Shown piece after piece: positions 16,509 through 24,564 of a stretch of 64,000 nucleotides of DNA. The notes under the pieces are model-generated. The model made no database searches. It worked only from the letters and a program-made list of their open reading frames with translations, and was not told the origin of the DNA. Made by a program: the position numbers and the translations under genes. This DNA is from a virus, in the IMG/VR virus record IMGVR_UViG_3300020462_000001, positions 26,535-90,534 of that record; one strand, given 5' to 3'. Numbering within the stretch: the stretch's first letter is position 1; every line of letters begins with the position of its first letter.

Positions 16509-17016
16509 AATGGACGTATGTACTCATAATATACTTCGTTTTGCTAGGTGCCAATCCAGCGTGAGGGTACTCCCACGTGGGAGGGAACACTAATACTTTA
16601 CCACATCTAGGCCGAATATACAACCCACTTTGAGTGAAGTGTGTATCTCCGTCATTATTATTCAAGTAGAAGAGAAAGGCCAAAGCTCTTCTAGCAGTAT
16701 CATATGATGCAACATCTACATGTTCATCAAACCTTTGTTCTCCACCTGGTTCATATCTTTTAATACGAAATTCTTCCAGAGACCTAAGCCTTGGAAGAAA
16801 CTTATTATTGACATCAGAAGCATACATTCCGTATGCTTTCTGAGTATATTTTATCAACAATTCTATTACTTCTGGTTGATGTTGATTTAAGTTGAGTTGA
16901 GTGAAGCATGGTGTGTAATCATTGTTGATATACTCATGTCCACTCTCTGTATTCTCAAATACATCTATCAGTGTTTCACAGAAATCCTTTGGGATAACAT
17001 CATACACTTGAACCAT
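16501..17016 (-). CDS. 2-oxoglutarate/Fe(II)-dependent oxygenase
   Basis: 171 residues from ATG 17016; a longer in-frame start at 17043 overlaps uvsX more. Double-stranded beta-helix fold like prolyl 4-hydroxylases: iron ligands in DEHVDV (His and Asp) and YPHAG (distal His), with a following Lys likely binding 2-oxoglutarate. Substrate unknown; such enzymes are frequent in cyanophages. It lies between uvsX and gp41, overlapping both, so it is co-expressed with recombination and replication genes. Confidence 0.88.
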   Translation of the reverse strand: MVQVYDVIPKDFCETLIDVFENTESGHEYINNDYTPCFTQLNLNQHQPEVIELLIKYTQKAYGMYASDVNNKFLPRLRSLEEFRIKRYEPGGEQRFDEHVDVASYDTARRALAFLFYLNNNDGDTHFTQSGLYIRPRCGKVLVFPPTWEYPHAGLAPSKTKYIMSTYVHYE

Positions 17017-18010
17017 ATGAGAATTGTTCTTTTGCAATTTCATCTAACTTTTCTAATACTTCTTGAGTAAAATACGTTTCTGGATCTTTCAGAATAGCTT
17101 TAGCATAAACCTTCTTACCATCAAACTCATAACGACCGGCAACGTTCTTCCATAGTCCACCAAGTTCTCCTAACTCTAGGAGACCATAATACTTATCAAG
17201 GCCCCTTTCATCATAATAAAGACGAACCGTTACATCTTTGTTCTCTTTACTAAGTCTTGACTTTGCTGTTTTAACTTTGATAAGGTTTCCGACAACTTCT
17301 GTTCCATCCTTTTCCTTTTTCTTGCTGAGATAAAGGATCGTAGAAGCGGCATACTTGAGGCCACTGCCTCCTCCCATTTCCTTAGTAGGGACATAAGATC
17401 CGATGACATCGTAGGTGTGATTAGTAACAATCATTGGAATTTTAGCCTGTCCCAACTTCAGGGTTAACATCCTAAATGCACCTTTAACCAACTGAGATTT
17501 GGTCATGTCACGAACTTGTTTGTCGTTAAGTGCGTCAGAAATCTCTTTCTCTGTGGATAACATACCCAAAGAGTCTAAAACAAACATACAGGGTTTGCGA
17601 TCACTTTCAGGTGTCTTTAGATATATATCGACAGCCTGTAATGCCTTCTGTCGAAACTGCTCAATGGTTACAACATTAATAACAACTAATCTACTCAGGT
17701 CAATTCCACGACTCTCAAGAAGAGATTTGTTAACTGCGGCTTCAGTGTCAAAGTACAGACAGTAACCACCAGGATTACTATCCAGAAAATTCTTAACCAC
17801 AGCGAGACTAAAGAAAGTCTTGCCAGTAGAAGACTCACCAGCAATGGCAGTAATCTTATTCCCAGAACAACCACCAAATATACTACCTGACAGAAGTCCG
17901 TTAAGGATGAACGAACCTGAGTCCACGTAAGTTTCTGTTTCGTCGATATCTGATGCGAGTTGTGTGTATTCATCACCAATCTCTTTTACAATCTCTTTTA
18001 AAAAATCCAT
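17000..18010 (-). CDS. uvsX: RecA-like recombinase UvsX
   Basis: 336 residues. Forms filaments on single-stranded DNA and drives strand invasion for recombination-dependent replication with UvsY and UvsW. Walker A GESSTGKT (58-65), Walker B FVLDSLGML, and the loop KIPMIVTNHTYDVIG. T4 UvsX is 390 residues, so this is the shorter cyanophage form. Starts 1 nt after a small 45-codon gene that follows the polymerase C-terminal half. Confidence 0.95.
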   Translation of the reverse strand: MDFLKEIVKEIGDEYTQLASDIDETETYVDSGSFILNGLLSGSIFGGCSGNKITAIAGESSTGKTFFSLAVVKNFLDSNPGGYCLYFDTEAAVNKSLLESRGIDLSRLVVINVVTIEQFRQKALQAVDIYLKTPESDRKPCMFVLDSLGMLSTEKEISDALNDKQVRDMTKSQLVKGAFRMLTLKLGQAKIPMIVTNHTYDVIGSYVPTKEMGGGSGLKYAASTILYLSKKKEKDGTEVVGNLIKVKTAKSRLSKENKDVTVRLYYDERGLDKYYGLLELGELGGLWKNVAGRYEFDGKKVYAKAILKDPETYFTQEVLEKLDEIAKEQFSYGSSV

Positions 18011-18011
18011 A

Positions 18012-18149
18012 CTAATCAGTTATTTTTAATTTTTCCCAATAGGGAGTTTGACCTTTTGATGCTTTCATCATAGCAATATAAGTCATTACCTCTTCTATAG
18101 AAGAAAGTATTATGGGGGGTTTAATTGGTGAGTGCCAGAGTTTGTACAT
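18012..18149 (-). CDS. Small protein, 45 residues, between polymerase and uvsX
   Basis: Complete frame starting MYKLWHSPIKPPIILSSIEE and ending YWEKLKITD. Its ATG overlaps the stop of the polymerase C-terminal half as TAATG, and it stops 1 nt before uvsX, so it fills the gap exactly. Predicted one helix (EEVMTYIAMMKAS). No family recognised; may bind a replication partner. Confidence 0.65.
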   Translation of the reverse strand: MYKLWHSPIKPPIILSSIEEVMTYIAMMKASKGQTPYWEKLKITD

Positions 18150-19309
18150 TATCCGAAGAATAGTTCTAAATTTGCAACCTTTTCAACATTCCACCCAATA
18201 GAATCCAATACGACTTTTAAAGGTTCAAGGAAAGCCTTGTTAAATTGTAACTCATAATCAATATACTTGTGAAGACCAGTCTCATATGGAAAATCTGAAA
18301 TAAAACTAATCACATTCTCACGAATAGGATTAGCCTTCTTCAAATACACAAACTTGATCTTATCTCCATTCTGGATGGTAGTATACTTATTATCCAGTCC
18401 TTTCTCTTTCATATAATAATTATAAAGCAAAGCTCCTCTCACATGGATTGGACACCCTTTGCCATATATTGTTGAATGGTTCTTATGTTTATTTACATCA
18501 GAAATAGAACGGGGAAATGAGAGCTCTTCTGGAGAAAGGTTATTGAATTTAGTTCTAGCATTATCAATAAACCTAATCATCTCATCTTCTGTTCCCTTCA
18601 TCATCAACTTAAGGGCATCCTTAATCATAGTTCTACAAGGTGCAGGTGTTGATGACTTAACAGCTTCAATACCCATGATCTTGAGTTTGGGTTCCTCATA
18701 ACGAACACCCTCACTATCCCACACATTGAGGATGTATCTCTTCTTTGCTGTCCAGATTCCACGGTCAGCGATATTCTCTCGCTTCATCTGCATCTTCTGA
18801 TCATATGCGTTTACATAATCAGCCAGTTCCACATAACACTTATCGATGAAGGGTTCTAGTTGATCCTGACACACTTTATCAAGTAGATTTACAACCTTCT
18901 CTTTATCATCCTTCTGTTTAGATAAAAACTTATCTACCAAAGGTCCGAGGTTTAGATATACAGAATCAGTATCAACAGCAATCACATAATCTTTATCTGT
19001 TTTGAGGAGATCATTCAGATACTTATTGAGTTTATTCTCAATCCATCGAATAGAGGTTTGACCAGATAGTGTAATAGCTTCTGCATTTGCCAACTTATAG
19101 TATCGAAACCATTGATTACCAATGGCACCATAAGCTGAGTTCAAACAAATCTTTCTCACCATCTGGAAGTTGTTAAACTTGGCAATATCTTTTACAGTTT
19201 GGTCTCTAAGTTTTAAGAGTTGACTATCACTGAGTTTAGAATAGTCTTTATCAGATTGTATAATCTCCTCTTCTGGTCCCTCTCCAGCACCACCAATCAG
19301 ATAACCCAT
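18149..19309 (-). CDS. 43: DNA polymerase, C-terminal half (split gp43)
   Basis: 386 residues. Carries the second part of the family B polymerase: the second finger helix, motif B KICLNSAYG (53-61), the catalytic motif C VDTDSVYL (Asp113, Asp115) in the palm, KKRYIL (thumb side) and the thumb. The C-terminus LELFFG resembles the sliding-clamp binding tail of T4-type polymerases. Motif A and the exonuclease are in the separate gene at 20783-22243. It has its own AGAGG ribosome site and starts within the stop of a small lipoprotein gene. The first residues (MGYLIGGAGEGP) are not polymerase-like. Must assemble with the other half to be active. Confidence 0.9.
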   Translation of the reverse strand: MGYLIGGAGEGPEEEIIQSDKDYSKLSDSQLLKLRDQTVKDIAKFNNFQMVRKICLNSAYGAIGNQWFRYYKLANAEAITLSGQTSIRWIENKLNKYLNDLLKTDKDYVIAVDTDSVYLNLGPLVDKFLSKQKDDKEKVVNLLDKVCQDQLEPFIDKCYVELADYVNAYDQKMQMKRENIADRGIWTAKKRYILNVWDSEGVRYEEPKLKIMGIEAVKSSTPAPCRTMIKDALKLMMKGTEDEMIRFIDNARTKFNNLSPEELSFPRSISDVNKHKNHSTIYGKGCPIHVRGALLYNYYMKEKGLDNKYTTIQNGDKIKFVYLKKANPIRENVISFISDFPYETGLHKYIDYELQFNKAFLEPLKVVLDSIGWNVEKVANLELFFG

Positions 19310-19455
19310 TACTTACAAACCTCTTTTGAGTAGTTTACACCAATTCTATTTCCATAGTAGATAAAACAGTCAGTGTCCACACTGTCCTCCACCTTACTTG
19401 AACACCCAGCCATTAAAAGAATAACCAATACTATGTAACCTTTCCAATAACCCAT
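19309..19455 (-). CDS. Small lipoprotein, 48 residues
   Basis: Intact frame beginning MGYWKGYIVLVILLMAGCSS: a basic N-terminus, hydrophobic core and lipobox L-M-A-G-C at residues 14-18. The mature part is about 31 residues with two more Cys. The ATG lies in another frame inside the purM 3' end and the stop TAA overlaps the ATG of the polymerase C-terminal half. Expected on the periplasmic face of a host membrane. Outer-spanin or superinfection-exclusion roles are possible, not shown. Confidence 0.7.
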   Translation of the reverse strand: MGYWKGYIVLVILLMAGCSSKVEDSVDTDCFIYYGNRIGVNYSKEVCK

Positions 19456-20360
19456 GACCTCATACCATGTGGTACATCTGAAATAATTTCTTGAGTCAAT
19501 ATAGCTGCATCTTTTGGAACAACCACACAGAATCCAATACCTAGATTGAATACATTACGCATCTCTTCCTCAGCAATGTCTCCTGCTTCTTGAATCTTAT
19601 TGAAGAGTTCTGGTCTCAACCAAGAGTCATAATCTACATCAACTGTCAAACCCTTAGGAAGACACCTAGGAAGGTTCTCAGGGATACCACCACCTGTGAT
19701 GTGAGACATACCTAAGATAGGAACCACATCTAACAAGTCCTTAACAAGAGGAGCATAGATTGTAGTTGGTACTAACAACTCTGGCATCTCTTTATAGTAA
19801 ATGTAATTTCTCCACAACATATCATTGACCAGTGTATATCCATTACTATGAAGACCACTACTCTCAATACCAATGACTAAATCACCTGCTCTGATACTTC
19901 TACCATCAACAATATCAAACTTCTCTACAATACCAGTACAGAAACCAGCAAGGTCATAGTCAGTTGCTCTAAAATGTTCAGCAGTCTCACCACCTAGGAG
20001 TTGCATATCTGCAATCCTACAACCCTCAGCAACTCCATGGATAATATCACTTACATTAGCATCAAGTGTTTTAGTAGAGATATAGTCTAGAAAATATAAT
20101 GGTTTAGCGCCAGAACATATAACATCATTGACGCACATAGCAACAAGATCTTGACCGATAGTGGTGTAATCATTAGCAATCCTACAGATATTGATCTTAG
20201 TTCCAACACCATCAGCACCAGACACTAGTACAGGTCTTTCATATCCTGACGGTACTTCCATCATTCCATTAAACCCACCAACACTAGGTGATAATGTTTT
20301 GATATACTCTACAAAGGATCGTCCCTTCTGAATGTCAACACCAGATGTCTTATAGTCCAT
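19431..20360 (-). CDS. purM: Phosphoribosylformylglycinamidine cyclo-ligase (AIR synthetase)
   Basis: 309 residues. Converts FGAM plus ATP to AIR, step five of purine synthesis. Family signatures: GADGVGTK (ATP site), the VNDVICSGAKPLYFLDY segment, GGETAEH, and GLHSNGYTLV with ITGGGIPENLPR in the C-domain. Slightly shorter than cellular PurM (about 345). A known cyanophage auxiliary gene. Unusual here because it sits between the two halves of the DNA polymerase. Overlaps the 87-residue gene upstream by 11 nt and the lipoprotein gene downstream. Confidence 0.95.
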   Translation of the reverse strand: MDYKTSGVDIQKGRSFVEYIKTLSPSVGGFNGMMEVPSGYERPVLVSGADGVGTKINICRIANDYTTIGQDLVAMCVNDVICSGAKPLYFLDYISTKTLDANVSDIIHGVAEGCRIADMQLLGGETAEHFRATDYDLAGFCTGIVEKFDIVDGRSIRAGDLVIGIESSGLHSNGYTLVNDMLWRNYIYYKEMPELLVPTTIYAPLVKDLLDVVPILGMSHITGGGIPENLPRCLPKGLTVDVDYDSWLRPELFNKIQEAGDIAEEEMRNVFNLGIGFCVVVPKDAAILTQEIISDVPHGMRSWVIGKVT

Positions 20361-20613
20361 TTTTAATCTTCTCCAATTGTTCTAGTTTCCATATGATATA
20401 GTCAATCGTTGGAATACACTGAGGATTCCATCCAACAAACCCATATGTTTGTTCACTAGGCATCTTCCAACATTCAGCATCATCATTCTCAAGATCTAAT
20501 GACTTACGATACTCTTCCTCACCAAACATAACAACTGCTCGTTCTGCTTGGTTCAAACTCTTGAAACAATCAAAAGAATTTCTTCTAATGATTTCAGGGA
20601 TTTTGTGTTTCAT
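20350..20613 (-). CDS. Small protein of unknown function in polymerase cassette
   Basis: 87 residues beginning MKHKIPEIIRRNSFDCFKSL and containing DDAECWKMPSEQTYGFVGW. Soluble, mixed helix. Its ATGA overlaps the stop of the two-helix membrane protein upstream and its end overlaps purM. I do not recognise a family. Travels with purM in the insert splitting gp43. Confidence 0.65.
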   Translation of the reverse strand: MKHKIPEIIRRNSFDCFKSLNQAERAVVMFGEEEYRKSLDLENDDAECWKMPSEQTYGFVGWNPQCIPTIDYIIWKLEQLEKIKNGL

Positions 20614-20786
20614 TTTCCAAATAGTATACTACAAACTACATACAATCCCATTGCAGACCAGTATCCTAAGGTTGTCAATCCAAAAATACCTGGTATTACA
20701 GCATTCCATACTAACATAACAATTAGAGGACTTACAAATAATTTTATCAGTATTTTACATAATGATTCTTTTTGTTTAGGGTTCAT
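20610..20786 (-). CDS. Small two-helix membrane protein, 58 residues
   Basis: Intact frame starting MNPKQKESLCKILIKLFVSP. Two hydrophobic stretches, around residues 17-36 (FVSPLIVMLVWNAVIP) and 42-57 (YWSAMGLYVVCSILFG), predict a hairpin in the membrane. Both ends overlap neighbours by ATGA: its start with the stop of the polymerase N-terminal half and its stop with the next start. No family recognised. Confidence 0.65.
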   Translation of the reverse strand: MNPKQKESLCKILIKLFVSPLIVMLVWNAVIPGIFGLTTLGYWSAMGLYVVCSILFGK

Positions 20787-22243
20787 AGTCCTCTCCTCTT
20801 CATCTCACCTTCAATATCAACTAACTTTTGTTTACTCTTCAACATCTCACCTTTGAATGCCTTACGTTCTGCATACATCTTCTCCATCAATTCAGGAAGG
20901 AAACCTTTAACATCCTTACGGAACATAGCTCCGTTAGCACATACTGCATAATCATTATACATCTCAAAGGTGAGTTTCTCATTAAGAATCTTATCGACAG
21001 TAACTGATGGATGTTTCTCTTCCAAAAGAGTTTCAGGTGAGATGTTGTATTGCATCATCAGGTGAGGATACAGAGAGTTAAGGTCAAAAGATACAACCCA
21101 ATCATATACACCAGGAACAGGTTCTTTAACATAAGCTCCAGCAAACTTCTCATCCTTAGCAGATGTTTGTTTCTGAGGAATTACAATATTCCTCTTCTTC
21201 AGATAGTTATAGATGATCGTATCCCACAACTTTACTTGACCCATAGGATCAACAAAGTTCACTTTGGCATCAAATGCCATAGTAATAACCAGTTCAATCA
21301 AACGGAGTTTGTCCTCCATCCTATCAACAAGTTCCACGTCAACGATGTTGTAATCTACAAACTTCTTCCAGTTACCATCATAGAACTCTTTGAAGGTATT
21401 GAACTCTGAGTGGTCCAACTTCTTCTGTCCAAGTTCTACCTCAGCAATAAAGTCCAGTTTATAGCTCTCCCTATTCACATAAGTAAATTTCTTATAAAGT
21501 TCCAGAAAATCCAAAACAGTCACACCAGCCATGGTATAAACATTGTTTGGACGACCATGAATAAACACCTCATCATGAGACACAATGCCCCAAGGAGAGA
21601 ACCTCCTCACATTTCTGTCTCCCATGATACGAGACACACGGCCAAGAAGATAAGGGATATCATAGAAACGACAGTTCCACCCTGTCACAACCTCAGGAGG
21701 ATCTGTAGACCACCAATGGATGAATGCATTCAACATATCAATCTCATCTTCATAATGATGATATGTCACATTCTTTTGAGTAGGTGTATATGGTTTCCTA
21801 CCCCAAGTAATGATGTTTTTGGTTGTGTAATCTTGAATGGAGATGGTCAACATCTCCTCGGCACAAGAATCAGGTGAAGGGAATCCATCTTCTGACTTCA
21901 CCTCAATATCAATAGTGACCAGTTTGATCTTCTTAATATCCCATTTGATTTCATTTTGGGGATACTTTTCAGAGATATATTGGTAGAGATACTTCTCATT
22001 ACCATAGATCTTGAAACCATCTACACCTTCGTACTTCTTATAGAACTCTCTACAATCTCTTACATTTCCAGGTTGAATAGGTTCAACATTCTCACCTTCG
22101 AGTGTTTTCCACTCACTTTCTTTCTTGGATTTCACATACAGAGTAGGGAAAAACTCTTCCTTATACTGAACACGTCGTCCATTCTCATAACCACGAACCA
22201 GGAACTCATTCCTGACCATTTGAATGTTGGTGTAAAAATCCAA
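20783..22243 (-). CDS. 43: DNA polymerase, N-terminal half (split gp43)
   Basis: 486 residues. Contains the N-terminal domain, the 3'-5' exonuclease (Exo I TIDIEVK with Asp112/Glu114, Exo II GWNCRFYD, Exo III YNIVD near 298-302) and palm motif A SFDLNSLYP (Asp387), then the first finger helix, ending MKRRGL. Motifs B and C are in the gene at 18149-19309. Together the halves total 872 residues, about the size of T4 gp43 (898), so little is missing and the break is at the tip of the fingers. Translation into the following gene is coupled by ATGA. Confidence 0.92.
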   Translation of the reverse strand: MDFYTNIQMVRNEFLVRGYENGRRVQYKEEFFPTLYVKSKKESEWKTLEGENVEPIQPGNVRDCREFYKKYEGVDGFKIYGNEKYLYQYISEKYPQNEIKWDIKKIKLVTIDIEVKSEDGFPSPDSCAEEMLTISIQDYTTKNIITWGRKPYTPTQKNVTYHHYEDEIDMLNAFIHWWSTDPPEVVTGWNCRFYDIPYLLGRVSRIMGDRNVRRFSPWGIVSHDEVFIHGRPNNVYTMAGVTVLDFLELYKKFTYVNRESYKLDFIAEVELGQKKLDHSEFNTFKEFYDGNWKKFVDYNIVDVELVDRMEDKLRLIELVITMAFDAKVNFVDPMGQVKLWDTIIYNYLKKRNIVIPQKQTSAKDEKFAGAYVKEPVPGVYDWVVSFDLNSLYPHLMMQYNISPETLLEEKHPSVTVDKILNEKLTFEMYNDYAVCANGAMFRKDVKGFLPELMEKMYAERKAFKGEMLKSKQKLVDIEGEMKRRGL

Positions 22244-22245
22244 GA

Positions 22246-22500
22246 TTACTCCTTCACCAGGTCTGTGTACTTGTCTACCAGTGTACCATTAGGTTCCACA
22301 ATAGTCAAGATCTTATCTGAGTGGATCATAAAGGTATTTTGATTGGTAATATTAACCAACCAAGGTGATAAGGTTTGGTTATCATTGACAACAAAGGGTT
22401 CTGTCAGTTTACAATCTGCTTCACCCATATCTCCACCAATCTCTTCAATCTGAGTCAACAGATTCAGGTTGTTCGTCAGTACTAGTAGCTTCGGCTTCAT
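22246..22500 (-). CDS. Sm-like protein paralogue B
   Basis: 84 residues, member of a divergent Sm-like family with three relatives here. It shows KLLVLTNN (first strand), TEPFVV, LSPWLVN and MIHSDKILTIVEP, matching the others in order. The ATG overlaps the acidic tail of the upstream paralogue by 56 nt; ATG 22428 behind GGTGGAGAT is an alternative that would drop the first strand. Ends 2 nt before the polymerase N-terminal half. RNA or protein binding is inferred from fold similarity. Confidence 0.65.
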   Translation of the reverse strand: MKPKLLVLTNNLNLLTQIEEIGGDMGEADCKLTEPFVVNDNQTLSPWLVNITNQNTFMIHSDKILTIVEPNGTLVDKYTDLVKE

Positions 22501-22807
22501 TGATTTCCTCTAATCTCTTATTAAACATATCCCTCACTTCGTCATGAGGGTTCACAATAGTAATAACCCAGTCAGAAGGAATAGGAATAGTCCTATCCTT
22601 ACTTAAAGGGAGCCATGGTATCATCTGAATTCTAGTACGATGTTGAGTGGTACCATCTTTTGGTACATCAGCGACAAGTTTTACCCTATGTGGAACATCA
22701 AGATAGTATCCGAATACCCTCTTCTCCTCTCCATCTGGTACAATCATCTCCTGCACATCCGCTACAACATCTTCTCCAGATTTAAGAAGTAATAGTTTTA
22801 CAGTCAT
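22445..22807 (-). CDS. Sm-like protein paralogue A
   Basis: 120 residues. KLLLLKSGEDVVADV (strands 1-2 with the conserved Gly-Glu-Asp turn), PHRVKLV, IPWLPLSKD and IPIPSDWVITIVNP match an Sm/LSm-type barrel, followed by a helix and an acidic tail. A cyanophage-origin Sm-like protein structure is known from structural genomics; my assignment to that group is by pattern only. A -10 like TATAAT sits 21 nt upstream, after the hsp20 terminator. Confidence 0.7.
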   Translation of the reverse strand: MTVKLLLLKSGEDVVADVQEMIVPDGEEKRVFGYYLDVPHRVKLVADVPKDGTTQHRTRIQMIPWLPLSKDRTIPIPSDWVITIVNPHDEVRDMFNKRLEEINEAEATSTDEQPESVDSD

Positions 22808-22828
22808 TTTTTCAGTTGTTTATGAATC

Positions 22829-22834
22829 ATTATA
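22829..22834 (-). promoter_or_regulatory. Possible host-type -10 element
   Basis: TATAAT in the context GCGGTATAAT on the minus strand, 21 nt before the ATG of Sm-like paralogue A and just after the hsp20 terminator. No good -35 hexamer at the right distance. Confidence 0.4.
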
Positions 22835-22838
22835 CCGC

Positions 22839-22872
22839 AAAAAGACCCTTGGTTTTAGCCAAAGGTCTTTTC
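22839..22872 (-). terminator. Intrinsic terminator after hsp20
   Basis: Hairpin of AAAAGACC/GGTCTTTT plus TTGG/CCAA separated by one mismatch, ending in a T run on the minus strand. The symmetric A/T ends could let it work both ways. Lies about 28 nt after the hsp20 stop. Confidence 0.75.
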
Positions 22873-22900
22873 TGCGACGATATTTGGGGATTACCCAAAC

Positions 22901-23341
22901 TTATTTATTGTCACTTCCTCCAAGGAAGAAACGTCTTTTTCTTGATTCTGGGATGATACGAGAAAGTGATACGATCAAAAGGCCGTTTTCAAAGGTCACA
23001 TCAGACACTTCAGTGTCTTCTGAGATGGACCAGGACCGAGTGAAGGACCGTTGAGCCAGACCACGATGAAGGTAGGTGTGACCCTCCTCCTTATCCTTAG
23101 AACCCTCCACAACGAGGTTTCCACGTTCCGTATAGACCTTTACCTCATCGTTTGTAAACCCAGCCAGAGCCAGTTCTAGACGGGACTCATCCTCTGAAAC
23201 CTGCACAAGGTTGTATGGGGGATAGTTCTGTGCTTCATAGCTGAAGATACGATCAAAGTAAGTATCCATACCAATCGTATTTCTCTGTAGCCTCTCCATC
23301 AATTGATTGATGTTTGCAGTATTGTACTTAGCGAGTGTCAT
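22901..23341 (-). CDS. hsp20: Small heat shock protein (Hsp20)
   Basis: 146 residues, alpha-crystallin domain chaperone, a signature gene of cyanomyophages. N-terminal arm (MDTYFDRIFSYEAQNYPPYN), then strands with VSEDESRLELALAGF, ERGNLVVEGSKD, RSFTRSW and the closing G-L-L pattern FENGLLIVSL, with a C-terminal extension IIPES. Prevents aggregation of proteins during infection. Own transcription unit: extended -10 promoter, ribosome site AAGGAG 7 nt before ATG, terminator after. Confidence 0.95.
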   Translation of the reverse strand: MTLAKYNTANINQLMERLQRNTIGMDTYFDRIFSYEAQNYPPYNLVQVSEDESRLELALAGFTNDEVKVYTERGNLVVEGSKDKEEGHTYLHRGLAQRSFTRSWSISEDTEVSDVTFENGLLIVSLSRIIPESRKRRFFLGGSDNK

Positions 23342-23400
23342 TTGTTGCTCCTTATTAAGCGAGTTTGAAGTGTGTAGCCTCTTTCGACGACCACATACTA

Positions 23401-23409
23401 ATTATAACA
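23401..23409 (-). promoter_or_regulatory. Extended -10 promoter of hsp20
   Basis: TG-T-TATAAT on the minus strand, 59 nt before the hsp20 ATG and directly behind the regA terminator. The TGn extension can replace a -35 box, which is absent. Confidence 0.6.
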
Positions 23410-23417
23410 GATGGCAC

Positions 23418-23440
23418 AAAAAAGGGGAGTCGGAACTCCC
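23418..23440 (-). terminator. Intrinsic terminator after regA
   Basis: Hairpin GGGAGT-TCCG-ACTCCC on the minus strand followed by six T residues (23418-23423). About 7 nt past the regA stop. Confidence 0.85.
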
Positions 23441-23446
23441 TACTTT

Positions 23447-23890
23447 TTATTGGGGGGTTTCACTACCCTGTTGTTTTCTGGATCCAATATTGTACTTCTG
23501 TTCCAAAATCCATTCTTGCTTTTCCCTGTAAGGAAGAACTTTAATTTGATTCAATGGTGCAATGTTCTCAATCGATTCATCATTGACTATAGAAAGTAAT
23601 CCCCAATCAACAAGAAGGCGAGTAATACGATTCCTACGCTGAACATCATTAACAGTAAGATTAGCGTATTTGCCATCGAGAGCAAACAACTCTTTAAAGT
23701 GTACAATGTAATATTTACCCTGTTTATGTAAGATATGACAAGACTGATATAACTTCTTTTCTTTTCTAGAAGCAACACCAATCCTTGTCAGTGTTTCTCT
23801 AACTTTCAAGAAGTCATCAGGTGCATTTAGAACAATTTCAACCATTTCTGATTGAGACCATTCTACCCTAGGCTCAATAGTTTGACTCAT
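23447..23890 (-). CDS. regA: RegA translational repressor
   Basis: 147 residues. RNA-binding repressor that blocks ribosome binding on early phage mRNAs, including clamp and clamp-loader messages in T4. Near-identical core pattern to T4 RegA: PDDFLKVRETLTRIGVAS, KKLYQSCHILHKQGKYYIVH and F-alpha region DVQRRNRITRLLVDWGLL. About 25 residues longer than T4 RegA, mainly at the termini. Overlaps gp62 by ATGA as in the T4 order 44-62-regA. Confidence 0.95.
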   Translation of the reverse strand: MSQTIEPRVEWSQSEMVEIVLNAPDDFLKVRETLTRIGVASRKEKKLYQSCHILHKQGKYYIVHFKELFALDGKYANLTVNDVQRRNRITRLLVDWGLLSIVNDESIENIAPLNQIKVLPYREKQEWILEQKYNIGSRKQQGSETPQ

Positions 23891-24273
23891 TTCTTTCCAC
23901 CAGTGTCAAGTCTTTGTTTAATGTATTCCAGTTGTTCAGGAGTCAAAATCTTCATAACTTGAGATGCCTTTTCATTACTATAACCATAGTAAGTTTTTAC
24001 ATAATCAAGATCTGATACCTTTTCCTTCCGAAGCCAAGGAGAGAATCTCTTCCTTTTTCTCAATATATTTAGATAAAAATTATATTGCATATCTTTATCA
24101 AGAAAATGGTACTTGTTCATCTCATTGGCTTGAACAATACAATCCATGTGACCTGACAGGCACTTATTAATAATATAGGGTGGATACTCTTTAACGATAT
24201 AGGGTTCTGCTTTAATAAGGTTTTCCTTATTAAAGTTTATAGAGTTCAACCAATCTTTCAATTCAATAGACAT
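23887..24273 (-). CDS. 62: Clamp loader small subunit (gp62)
   Basis: 128 residues against 187 in T4. With four gp44 subunits it forms the ATPase that loads the gp45 clamp. Recognised from ELKDWLNSINFNKENLI, YPPYIINKCLSGHMDCIVQANEMN and the short C-terminal helices; position between gp44 and regA agrees. An Sm-like gene, a glycine-zipper protein and purS separate it from gp44. Confidence 0.9.
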   Translation of the reverse strand: MSIELKDWLNSINFNKENLIKAEPYIVKEYPPYIINKCLSGHMDCIVQANEMNKYHFLDKDMQYNFYLNILRKRKRFSPWLRKEKVSDLDYVKTYYGYSNEKASQVMKILTPEQLEYIKQRLDTGGKK

Positions 24274-24276
24274 AAA

Positions 24277-24561
24277 TCAGAGAATCAACTTCTTACTAGG
24301 GGTTTCAATTGGAGAGAAGATCTTCTTGTAGTTTTCTACAATCTCATCTCTTGCATCAATCACATAAACAATGTAATCTTTAGATACTTTAATAGTATTC
24401 TCATCCTTAGCAAGAGTAGACCAAGGTGCAAAACCAACTTGACCTTGAGCATTGGGAATAGCAACAAGAGGATGCTCTACCTCAATACTATTCTCATCTT
24501 CACTGATTTGAGTATAGATTACCTCTTCACCGGTATTCATTCGTAATACTTTGACTTCCAT
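24277..24561 (-). CDS. Sm-like protein paralogue C
   Basis: 94 residues. VKVLRMNTGEEVIY, EHPLVAIP, FAPWSTLAKDENTI and KVSKDYIVYVIDARDEIV follow the same strand pattern as paralogues at 22246, 22445 and 36553. Compact, without the acidic tail. Placed 3 nt before gp62. Binding of RNA is inferred only. Confidence 0.7.
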   Translation of the reverse strand: MEVKVLRMNTGEEVIYTQISEDENSIEVEHPLVAIPNAQGQVGFAPWSTLAKDENTIKVSKDYIVYVIDARDEIVENYKKIFSPIETPSKKLIL

Positions 24562-24564
24562 CTT

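Noticed and set aside
18149-22243. Split polymerase as a sequencing frameshift
   Set aside because: About 1.5 kb with four intact genes separates the halves; a base error cannot produce this.
22902-22908. ATAAATA at the hsp20 stop as a late promoter
   Set aside because: It is formed by the last codons and stop of hsp20, and a terminator lies between it and the next gene 95 nt away.
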